Origin: JBLFWJ01 sp047611425
GTDB lineage: Bacteria > Bacteroidota > Bacteroidia > UBA10329
Direction of reading: 5' to 3'
Assembly (NCBI GenBank): GCA_047611425.1
Contig: JBLFWJ010000207.1
Coordinates: forward strand, 1-5,295
Length of the DNA stretch: 5,295 nt
Below are positions 1 to 5,281 of the stretch, piece by piece. Position 1 is the first letter of the stretch, and the number at the start of each line of letters is the position of its first letter. Under the pieces are notes generated by a model that saw only the letters and a list, made by a program, of their open reading frames with translations, did not search any database and had not been told where the DNA came from. The translations under genes and the position numbers were made by a program.

Positions 1-2
1 TA

Positions 3-341
3 TTCTCTCTTTTAGAACACTTCCCCCTCTCCTACTTTAGCATTCTGTTTGTGGTGATTGCAGGTGTGATTTTCTTCGTCACATCTTCAGACAGCGGTTC
101 GCTCGTAATCGATTTCATTACCAGTGGCGGAAAAGAAAAAACGGATGTACGCCTACGTATTTTCTGGGCGTTAATGGAAGGAACTGTTGCTTCAGCACTT
201 GTACTTGGTGGCGGGCTCATTGCCTTGCAAACAGGCTCACTCGTTACAGGCTTGCCTGTTTGTGTTCTTATGCTGTTTGTGTGTTATTCCATTCTCAAAG
301 CACTGAAAGAGGAACATGAGAAGCTGAAGGAGGAAGACTAA
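3..341 (+). CDS. BCCT-family choline/glycine betaine transporter, C-terminal 112 residues (5' end outside window)
   Basis: The reading frame is open from the window edge (first full codon at base 3) to a TAA at 339-341, so only the last 112 residues are present. The sequence TSSDSGSLVIDFITSGG (visible residues 27-43) closely resembles the conserved late-helix segment of BCCT carriers such as BetT, BetP and OpuD, which take up choline, betaine or carnitine with Na+ or H+ across the inner membrane. Hydrophobic stretches at about 11-26, 54-75 and 80-99 fit the last membrane helices. The protein ends in a charged tail of only about 14 residues (EEHEKLKEED), far shorter than the regulatory C-terminal extension of E. 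coli BetT or of BetP, so osmosensing by such a tail is unlikely. The convergent betA gene at 943-2583 argues for choline as substrate. I am sure of the family; the exact substrate is inferred. Confidence 0.88.
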   Translation, partial: FSLLEHFPLSYFSILFVVIAGVIFFVTSSDSGSLVIDFITSGGKEKTDVRLRIFWALMEGTVASALVLGGGLIALQTGSLVTGLPVCVLMLFVCYSILKALKEEHEKLKEED

Positions 342-344
342 AAA

Positions 345-428
345 TAACTCACTCCCGTTCAGCAGGCTGAACTTTCCCCTCTCTTTGAAGAGAGGGGTGA
401 CTGAACGTAGTGAAGTCGGGGAGAATTG
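345..428. repeat. Copy A of a cloverleaf-forming repeat (left border of the DUF559 cassette)
   Basis: This copy begins three bases after the transporter stop codon. It can fold as an outer stem (345-355 with 418-428; 9 of 11 positions pair, two as wobbles) enclosing three hairpins. Hairpin P2 pairs 357-362 with 367-372. P3 pairs 376-384 (cccctctct) with 389-397 around a ttga loop. P4 pairs 399-402 with 414-417 and 405-406 with 410-411, with two G-A oppositions between and a GTA loop. A directly repeated second copy lies at 855-939; from 345 to 421 the two match at 69 of 77 positions plus one inserted base. No T-run follows P3 on either strand, so it is not an obvious intrinsic terminator. Confidence 0.85.
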
Positions 429-450
429 AAAAATGAGGTTAGTTAGAAAA

Positions 451-825
451 CTACTTCACAGCTATACGAATTTCAGCAAAAACCTTACTTAGATCTTTCG
501 ACAACTCAACATTGGTGAACCTAATTACTCGAATACCTAACTCCTCTATAATGGCGGTGCGGCCTTCGTCATATTCCTTTTGGGAATCATGAATCTTTCC
601 ATCTACTTCAATCACCAACTTTTTCTCGTGACAATAGAAGTCGGCTATGAAGAAGTAATGTAAATCAGTAGTCCGGTGGTATACGATTGGATACTGCCGG
701 TTGAATTTCTTACCCGACAATTTTCTATTACGAAGGTTTGCCCAAAGAATGCTTTCGGAGGCGGTGCTTTTCCTGCGTAGTTCTCGGCAGAGTTCGACAA
801 TTTTCTTTTTGCTTGAAACGGGCAT
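451..825 (-). CDS. DUF559 domain protein, putative Vsr-like endonuclease (124 aa)
   Basis: This small protein matches the DUF559 family (restriction-endonuclease-like fold, related to the Vsr mismatch nuclease) over its full length. An N-terminal helical part (RELRRKSTASESILWANLRNR, split here at residues 14-34) precedes a QYPI segment at 44-47. The core follows: FIADF with Asp62, KLVIEVDGKIHD with Glu73, Asp75 and His79, then Asp86 and Arg89 of the DEGR segment, and GIRVIRF at 97-103, a typical family ending. These residues fit a metal-dependent PD-(D/E)XK-type active site, so the protein looks intact rather than decayed. About 124 residues is a usual length for the family. The ATG at 825 has no clear ribosome binding site. 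The gene runs in the same direction as betA but is separated from it by a cloverleaf repeat, and another copy lies just beyond its 3' end. The biological role of DUF559 proteins is not firmly established; DNA cleavage or nicking is inferred. Confidence 0.9.
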   Translation of the reverse strand: MPVSSKKKIVELCRELRRKSTASESILWANLRNRKLSGKKFNRQYPIVYHRTTDLHYFFIADFYCHEKKLVIEVDGKIHDSQKEYDEGRTAIIEELGIRVIRFTNVELSKDLSKVFAEIRIAVK

Positions 826-832
826 GTACTTT

Positions 833-840
833 CAAAAATA
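833..840 (-). promoter_or_regulatory. Possible -7 box upstream of the DUF559 gene
   Basis: On the minus strand this reads TATTTTTG, a full match to the Bacteroidota -7 consensus TAnnTTTG. It lies only seven bases before the ATG at 825, so a transcript from it would be almost leaderless, and no TTG lies at the expected distance for a -33 element. It may be chance in an AT-rich stretch. Confidence 0.25.
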
Positions 841-854
841 CAACTCTTGCTTTT

Positions 855-939
855 TAACTCACCCCCATTCAGCAAGCTGAATTTTCCCCTCTCTTTTGAA
901 GAGAGGGGTGACTGAGTGTAACGAAGTCGGGGTGAGTTA
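855..939. repeat. Copy B of the cloverleaf-forming repeat (right border of the DUF559 cassette)
   Basis: This is a direct repeat of 345-428. Its outer stem is perfect: 855-865 pairs with 929-939 over 11 base pairs. Hairpin P2 pairs 867-872 with 877-882, P3 pairs 886-894 with 900-908 around a five-base loop, and P4 pairs 910-913 with 925-928 and 916-917 with 921-922 around a GTA loop. Substitutions relative to copy A preserve pairing in P2 and P4. The repeat ends three bases from the betA stop codon and lies upstream of the DUF559 gene, so it could also influence transcription between the two genes. Confidence 0.87.
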
Positions 940-942
940 GAT

Positions 943-2583
943 TTACTTAGCCTCCTCCAAACTCTTCGTCTTAACATCTGATGGCGCCAATGGCGTTATT
1001 CCGAGAATAATATCTGCCGCTTTCTCAGCAACCATCAGCACTGGCTGATAAATATTACCATTCGTCACGTAAGGGAACACAGAAGCATCCACTACGCGAA
1101 GCCCTTCAATGCCATGAACTTTGAGTTCAGCATCAGTAACGGCCATATCACCATAACCCATAGCGCAAGTACAACTTGGATGGTAGGCACTTTCGCCCTC
1201 CTTAGCTACAAAATCAAGAATCTCTTGGTCGGTTTGCACATCACTTCCAGGCGAAAGTTCCTCGCCTCTCAACGAATCCATGGAGTTGGTTTCTATGAGC
1301 TTTCTAGACAAGCGAATAGCCTCAATCCATTCCTTTTTATCCAAATCGGTAGACAAGTAATTGAATAGAATGTTCGGGTAAACCGTTGGGTCTGCAGACT
1401 TGATGCGAATATGCCCACGTGCATCTGATTTTACAGGCCCAACATGAACCTGAAAACCGTGTCCAACACTTGGTGCTGTTCCATCATACCTTATCGCTAA
1501 CGGCAAGAAATGGAACTGAAGATTCGGATAAGTTACCTCATCATTACTCTTGATAAAACCACCCGCTTCAAAATGGTTAGTTGCACCGATGCCTTTCTTT
1601 CTAAAAAGCCAATCGAAACCAATCTTGGGCGCACGCCAAGGGCTCAGCGCAGGATACATGCTCACAGGTTGTTTACACGCCCATTGTACATACACTTCTA
1701 AGTGATCTTGCATATTCTCGCCAACTCCAGGCAAATCATGCACCACAGGTATTCCAAGGCTTTCTAAATGCTTGGCATTTCCAACTCCAGATACTTGTAG
1801 CAACTGAGGTGAGTTGATAGCGCCACCGCAACTGATAATCTCTTTGGCAAACACCTTCTCAATTTTACCGCCTTTTTTGTATTCTACTCCAATGGCTTTC
1901 TTGCCATCAAAAAGAATACGCATAACCATAGCTTGTGTGGTTACAGTAAGGTTTTTACGATGCTTTACAGGATGCACATAAGCACGCGCGGCATTCAGTC
2001 TTCTTGATTTATAAATCGTTTGGTCAAACTTCCCAAATCCTTCCTGCTGATAACCATTTACATCATCCGTTAACGGATATCCAGCTTCCTGAACAGATTC
2101 GAAAAACGCTTTAAACAGAGGATTCTCACAAGGTGGCGTGGTCAACTTCATATTACCCTCATCTCCATGAAAGTCATCTCCTCCCATCAATCTATCCTCA
2201 ACACGTTTGAAGTAGGGTAAGCAATGCGCATAATCCCAGTTCTCCAATCCTTTCTCAGCTCCCCATTGTTCGTAATCCATGGCGTTGCCACGAATCCAAA
2301 TCATACCATTAATACTGCTTGAACCGCCCATTACTTTTCCTCTAGGCTGAGCAATTCTACGGCCATTCATGTACGGTTCTGGGTCAGAATGATAATCCCA
2401 GTTGTAGTTGTCTCCTGTAAGCAGATAGCTCAATGCGGCAGGCATATGTATTCGGAAATCGAGTTTGTAATCGGGTCTTCCGGCCTCCAATACAAGAACC
2501 TTGTTCTTCGGGTCTTCGCTTAGGCGATTGGTAAGAACCGCACCGGCAGTTCCGCCACCTACGATTATGTAGTCATATGTCAT
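943..2583 (-). CDS. betA: Choline dehydrogenase (GMC oxidoreductase family), 546 aa
   Basis: The enzyme oxidises choline to betaine aldehyde, and often on to glycine betaine, passing electrons from FAD to the respiratory chain at the inner membrane. The product is an osmoprotectant. The protein resembles E. coli BetA nearly end to end and is close to its usual length of about 556 residues. The FAD-binding GGGTAG lies at residues 9-14. GMC signature 1 is around 81-104 (RGKVMGGSSSINGMIWIRGN starts it) and signature 2 is GAINSPQLLQVSGVG at 254-268. Substrate-domain features include NHFEAGGFI at 336-344. The catalytic His468 is in YHPSCTCAMG, and Asn510 in the NGN motif occupies the second catalytic position. 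The ATG at 2583 puts the dinucleotide fold seven residues in, as in E. coli. No betB or betI is in the window; the convergent BCCT carrier is the likely choline importer. No frameshift or missing key residue is seen. Confidence 0.96.
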   Translation of the reverse strand: MTYDYIIVGGGTAGAVLTNRLSEDPKNKVLVLEAGRPDYKLDFRIHMPAALSYLLTGDNYNWDYHSDPEPYMNGRRIAQPRGKVMGGSSSINGMIWIRGNAMDYEQWGAEKGLENWDYAHCLPYFKRVEDRLMGGDDFHGDEGNMKLTTPPCENPLFKAFFESVQEAGYPLTDDVNGYQQEGFGKFDQTIYKSRRLNAARAYVHPVKHRKNLTVTTQAMVMRILFDGKKAIGVEYKKGGKIEKVFAKEIISCGGAINSPQLLQVSGVGNAKHLESLGIPVVHDLPGVGENMQDHLEVYVQWACKQPVSMYPALSPWRAPKIGFDWLFRKKGIGATNHFEAGGFIKSNDEVTYPNLQFHFLPLAIRYDGTAPSVGHGFQVHVGPVKSDARGHIRIKSADPTVYPNILFNYLSTDLDKKEWIEAIRLSRKLIETNSMDSLRGEELSPGSDVQTDQEILDFVAKEGESAYHPSCTCAMGYGDMAVTDAELKVHGIEGLRVVDASVFPYVTNGNIYQPVLMVAEKAADIILGITPLAPSDVKTKSLEEAK

Positions 2584-2611
2584 AAGCTATTGATTGCATT
2601 TGCAAAAACCG

Positions 2612-2619
2612 CAAAGATG
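2612..2619 (-). promoter_or_regulatory. Possible betA -7 promoter box
   Basis: The minus strand reads CATCTTTG followed by CGG, one mismatch from the Bacteroidota -7 consensus TAnnTTTG. It sits 28 bases upstream of the betA ATG, giving a short leader. No convincing TTG -33 element lies 19-22 bases further upstream, so support is weak. Confidence 0.35.
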
Positions 2620-2708
2620 GGAAGCACAAATCGAAAGCCCTAAGCTCTATACGACCAAACTCAAAATCACATCACCCAAAGACGCAGATAAAAACAAAAC
2701 CCACTTTT

Positions 2709-2735
2709 CGTCATGCTGAACTTGTTTCAGCATCT
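2709..2735. repeat. Short intergenic hairpin repeat
   Basis: An inverted repeat of atgctgaa (2713-2720) and ttcagcat (2726-2733) with a five-base loop, set in a cgtcatg...catct context. I recall this element as a frequent intergenic repeat in Bacteroidota genomes. Its arm word tgctgaa/ttcagca is also the core of hairpin P2 in the cloverleaf repeats. There is no T-run on the plus strand; its role is unknown. Confidence 0.65.
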
Positions 2736-2770
2736 TGCTAAAACCTCACACCTAATACCTAACCGTTTTT

Positions 2771-2865
2771 TAGGGCGTTACCCCAAGCTGCGCAAGGGGT
2801 CAGGCTTTCCGCTCATACTCCTCGCTACGCTGTGGGGTAACCGCTTCAATCCTTAACGCGGGCGC
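2771..2865. repeat. Larger Bacteroidota-type intergenic repeat, left copy
   Basis: This GC-richer block stands out from AT-rich surroundings. It carries an internal inverted repeat, gttacccc (2777-2784) with ggggtaac (2834-2841), and ends in a segment (2834-2860) whose reverse complement recurs at 4927-4953 with 26 of 27 matches. A weaker match continues through the ggaaag segment. I recall repeats of this type (gggcgttacccc ... ccttaacgcg) scattered in Bacteroidota chromosomes, but cannot name a published family. It has no coding capacity. Confidence 0.75.
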
Positions 2866-2892
2866 TCCTAGCAATCCTTTGTGTTAAGTTAG

Positions 2893-2925
2893 TTGCGACC
2901 TCTTTGTTGTAGTCAATTATCTTCG
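2893..2925 (+). promoter_or_regulatory. Candidate promoter for the SAP/PD-(D/E)XK nuclease gene
   Basis: A TTG at 2893-2895 and a TATCTTCG at 2918-2925 (one mismatch to TAnnTTTG) are separated by 22 bases, close to the usual Bacteroidota -33/-7 spacing. A transcript would have a leader of roughly 60 bases. This is a motif match only. Confidence 0.28.
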
Positions 2926-2939
2926 CCAACATTCAGTCA

Positions 2940-2951
2940 GTTTTGCAAAAC
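2940..2951. promoter_or_regulatory. Perfect 12-base palindrome in the nuclease leader
   Basis: gttttgcaaaac is a perfect palindrome lying 42 bases before the ATG at 2994 and downstream of the candidate promoter. It could be an operator for a dimeric repressor, but a low-complexity AT-rich palindrome of this size can occur by chance, and no regulator gene is next to it. Confidence 0.25.
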
Positions 2952-2993
2952 ATGTGTTGACAGAATTGCGAGGACACAAGAAAAACCGAAGAG

Positions 2994-4850
2994 ATGAGAT
3001 TAGAAAAGATATTGGGCAATTTGAATTCATTGGAGAAGAATTCATTCATCAAAATCATTGACAGCATAATTGCAAATGGCCCGAAGAATTCAAAAGCCAT
3101 AGATAAGATTCTTGCGGAGACTGATAAGTCTGGGTTGAAAAACCTTGATAACGTTGTCATTTCCAAGGTTTTCAATCTGGTAGAAAATGAATTTTCTCAG
3201 CTGATTAGGTCTGAGTTTGTAAATACTTCTTCTCAACTTGACATTCTTACGGACATCGTCACGAGGGATGGAAACTGCATTATGAAACAAGATTGGTTTT
3301 CCAGACTTTATGAAACTGAGCTTAAAAATCTTGGGAAAAAGATAAAAGGATTGCAGAAGGATTTAATCGATCCGAAATCTGACCTATCAGAAAATAGAAA
3401 AAGAGATTATAGAATTTACAAATCGTGTGTTCATACTGCTTTTCATAATGATATTGAAAACAATAGAGAAGCAAAAATTACAAATGATGAGTTGTCAATC
3501 TTATTGACATTATCGCATCAATTAGAACTTTCTCAAGAGGAAACTAAATTGATAAATTACTTGATTTTACCTGCGATAAAGGCAGAAACAGACACGATAG
3601 TTTCGGAGCTGAAAAATCTTGGTATTATCTTTTACTCAAAGAAAATAGGTACAATATTCGTTGCCGATGAGATGGTTCGTGTTATTAGAAAGATAAGAGA
3701 GAAGGAAATAGCGGATAAATTTTTCAGAAGAATATTAAGATCATTGAGAGAACCTCAAATCAATTTGATAGTCAAAAAGCACAATCTTGACCGGAAGTTG
3801 TCTCTTGATCAAAAAATCAAGGAAATAATAAACGAAGGAATTTCATTTTCAGGTGTTTTGTCAACTGACGTTCATAAGGATGGAACCAATATCTCCGACA
3901 AGAAAAAATTTCTGAATGATCTTTGGAGTACGAATTTGAATCTTTCACCAGCTCTTAAGGGAACAACTTTAGAGGATAAACTGGAAAATATTGTAGCACA
4001 TTTTGAGGCAATAGAAAAAGATGATAAAGTTGGAATATCAATTGACGGGTATGAGAAGTTGCTAATTGAACTTGGCGAAACCCTTCCAAAGCTAAATGGT
4101 CAGGTAAAAATCGAATTTGAATTACAAGATGAAAATGTACTGAACAGTAATTTGCTTCTTGATTATAATATAAAGCCAAGGGATGTTTTAGATGTTATTC
4201 AACCTAAAGAACTGGAGAGGTTCTGTAAGGAAAGAGAGATAAAAACAAGAGGGAATGACATTGAAAATATTCTTGATGCCTATAAAGATTCAGAAAACCT
4301 TTATCTCGAAAACTTTGTAAATATTGGGTTCAGAAACTTGAATGCGTTAAAGGAAAATGGAATTACTATAAAAGAAGCGAATCTGGGGCTGAAATTTGAA
4401 GATATAACGAAATCAATATTCACTCAGCTAGGATTTAATGTTGATGAAGGATTGAAAAAGGAACTCAACACTAAAAAGGATAAAATCGACATTCTCCTTA
4501 ATTTGGGAAATAACGAGCTTATTCTAATTGAGTGTAAAACGGTAAAAGAAAGCGGTTACAATAAGTTTAGTTCAGTTTCCCGTCAAATGAAATCATATAC
4601 TGGCCTTGCAAAATCGAATGATTGTAAAATCATTAAATCATTATTGATTGCGCCTGATTTTAGTGATGATTTTATCAATGAAACGGAACTCGAATATGAT
4701 TTGAATTTGTCGTTGATAACTGCTGAGTCTTTGCTTAAGATTCTCGAGGGATTTAAGAAGTCAAAGAAACATAAGCAGTTCCCTTACAAGTTGCTGATGA
4801 GAGACGTTTTGATAAAGGAAGATAGAATAATTAAGGCCATTGGAAAATAG
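2994..4850 (+). CDS. Uncharacterised 618-aa protein: helical N-terminus, SAP-like segment, C-terminal Mrr-like PD-(D/E)XK nuclease domain
   Basis: The C-terminal part (about residues 463-600) has the layout of a restriction-endonuclease-like domain: Glu469 in GLKFEDI, Asp499 in KIDILLNL, then Glu513 and Lys515 in ILIECK, and a later Gln531/Tyr535 in RQMKSY. This is the D-(X13)-E-X-K pattern of Mrr-type PD-(D/E)XK nucleases. Residues 402-430 (QPKELERFCKEREIKTRG, then a helix) resemble a SAP DNA-binding motif. Residues 1-390 are mostly predicted helical and charged, and I do not recognise a family. A segment at 200-232 (LKNLGIIFYSKKIGTIFVADE) could be a winged-helix-like hairpin, tentatively. 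No signal peptide, membrane segment, ATPase or methyltransferase motif is visible. The ATG at 2994 is the only one after an in-frame TGA at 2958. Spot counts of 60-base lines give about 27-38% GC against about 43% in betA, suggesting transfer. Restriction of foreign or modified DNA is a plausible but unproven role. Confidence 0.85.
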   Translation: MRLEKILGNLNSLEKNSFIKIIDSIIANGPKNSKAIDKILAETDKSGLKNLDNVVISKVFNLVENEFSQLIRSEFVNTSSQLDILTDIVTRDGNCIMKQDWFSRLYETELKNLGKKIKGLQKDLIDPKSDLSENRKRDYRIYKSCVHTAFHNDIENNREAKITNDELSILLTLSHQLELSQEETKLINYLILPAIKAETDTIVSELKNLGIIFYSKKIGTIFVADEMVRVIRKIREKEIADKFFRRILRSLREPQINLIVKKHNLDRKLSLDQKIKEIINEGISFSGVLSTDVHKDGTNISDKKKFLNDLWSTNLNLSPALKGTTLEDKLENIVAHFEAIEKDDKVGISIDGYEKLLIELGETLPKLNGQVKIEFELQDENVLNSNLLLDYNIKPRDVLDVIQPKELERFCKEREIKTRGNDIENILDAYKDSENLYLENFVNIGFRNLNALKENGITIKEANLGLKFEDITKSIFTQLGFNVDEGLKKELNTKKDKIDILLNLGNNELILIECKTVKESGYNKFSSVSRQMKSYTGLAKSNDCKIIKSLLIAPDFSDDFINETELEYDLNLSLITAESLLKILEGFKKSKKHKQFPYKLLMRDVLIKEDRIIKAIGK

Positions 4851-4879
4851 ACTTCTCTAGTAAGTAGAACTATTAGGTT

Positions 4880-4893
4880 TTGATAGCTATCAA
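4880..4893. other. Perfect 14-base palindrome after the nuclease stop codon
   Basis: ttgatagctatcaa is a perfect palindrome 30 bases beyond the stop of the nuclease gene. It has no loop and no following T-run, so it is a poor terminator. It might be a protein-binding site or a chance symmetry. Confidence 0.3.
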
Positions 4894-4926
4894 GTTTCCA
4901 TGCCCAAAAATGTGTGTAGATTTCTC

Positions 4927-5000
4927 CGCGTTAAGGATTGCAGCGGTTACCCCGCCCTTCGAGAACCTCAGGGCAAGCACGATGAGTACGGAAAGACCAA
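4927..5000. repeat. Larger intergenic repeat, right copy (inverted, truncated)
   Basis: Bases 4927-4953 equal the reverse complement of 2834-2860 except for one base. After a divergent insert around 4954-4980, the similarity resumes weakly at atgagtacggaaagacc (4982-4998; left-copy equivalent atgagcggaaagcc). The remaining half of the left copy, ending in gtaacgccc on this strand, is missing. The two copies face each other across the nuclease gene, with their cgcg ends pointing inwards. Confidence 0.75.
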
Positions 5001-5057
5001 TGAGAACTTTTGCACAGGCGTTTACCGTCTTTACAGCCTTTCTGAGTAGGCATGCGA

Positions 5058-5076
5058 GTCTGTTCATTGAACAGAC
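5058..5076. other. Hairpin with 8-bp stem and 3-base loop
   Basis: gtctgttc (5058-5065) and gaacagac (5069-5076) form a perfect stem around att. No T-run follows on either strand, so it is not a standard intrinsic terminator. It could be part of a wider repeat element together with the truncated copy just upstream. Confidence 0.45.
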
Positions 5077-5130
5077 CCAGGAGTTTGAGCACAAAGCCTT
5101 GTTTTGTTTAACAGCTTCAGCACAAAATGG

Positions 5131-5281
5131 ACGAACATTAACTTAATGTCGCGTGACAAAATGTTAATGACAGTCGACATAGACTCTATGTCACCTCACT
5201 TTAAGACAATGACAGACGACATGAAGTCTATGTTCGACTACATAGAGGCAAAGTGATATGACAAAATGTTAATGTCATGTA
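5131..5281. repeat. Cluster of short direct and inverted repeats at the window edge
   Basis: The 16-base word tgacaaaatgttaatg occurs exactly at 5154-5169 and 5259-5274. Between them, two 26-base segments starting at 5166 and 5208 match at 22 positions. Each contains a hairpin: gacatag/ctatgtc (5176-5192) and tctatgt/acataga (5227-5246). The second hairpin is enclosed by tcacttt (5196-5202) and aaagtga (5250-5256). A further near-palindrome, acattaa-c-ttaatgt, lies at 5135-5149. This could be a regulatory region for a gene beyond the window, or the edge of a larger repeat. Confidence 0.6.

Larger units (their letters stand above)
345..939. mobile_element. Putative repeat-bounded DUF559 nuclease cassette (about 595 bases)
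   Basis: Two directly repeated cloverleaf elements flank a single small nuclease gene, and the unit fills exactly the gap between the transporter stop (341) and the betA stop (943). The extreme ends, 345-355 and 929-939, are inverted repeats pairing over 11 of 11 positions with one G-T wobble (TAACTCAC at the left, GTGAGTTA at the right). This suggests a discrete unit, but no transposase is present and I see no convincing target-site duplication. Mobility is an inference. The alternative is two independently inserted repeats that happen to flank a resident gene. Confidence 0.45.
2584..2993. other. 410-base intergenic region between divergently transcribed betA and the SAP/PD-(D/E)XK gene
   Basis: I find no gene here. 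The part next to betA (2584 to about 2700) contains only a possible betA promoter. The middle holds a short hairpin repeat (2709-2735) and a larger Bacteroidota-type repeat (2771-2865). The last 120 bases are AT-rich leader sequence of the downstream nuclease gene, with a 12-base palindrome. Confidence 0.7.

Noticed and set aside
32..220. Minus-strand open frame opposite the transporter
   Set aside because: It lies wholly within the recognisable BCCT frame and encodes a low-complexity sequence with no family features.
376..397. Hairpin P3 as a Rho-independent terminator for the transporter gene
   Set aside because: The stem is strong, but the following bases (tgactgaa on the plus strand, aaagttcag on the minus strand) contain no T-run. 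The same hairpin recurs in a repeat copy upstream of another gene.
645..977. A 110-codon open frame on the minus strand spanning the end of betA, repeat B and part of the DUF559 gene
   Set aside because: It overlaps two well-supported genes in another frame, and its middle is simply a translation of the repeat (SPLSSKERGKFSLL-like), a common false prediction in such repeats.
1114..1701. Two plus-strand open frames within betA
   Set aside because: betA matches its family along its full length in the opposite frame; these are antisense shadows.
2933..3290. Minus-strand open frames opposite the start of the nuclease gene
   Set aside because: They are shadows of the long plus-strand gene, overlap each other, and resemble no protein family.
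2771..5000. A complete transposon carrying the 618-aa nuclease
   Set aside because: No transposase or recombinase gene, no matched full-length terminal repeats and no visible target duplication. The right repeat is truncated, so only repeats flanking a gene can be claimed.
4873..5146. Overlapping open frames on both strands (73 and 88 codons)
   Set aside because: They traverse the inverted intergenic repeat and a hairpin, show no family resemblance, and mirror each other on opposite strands, as expected from repeat-derived stop-poor sequence.
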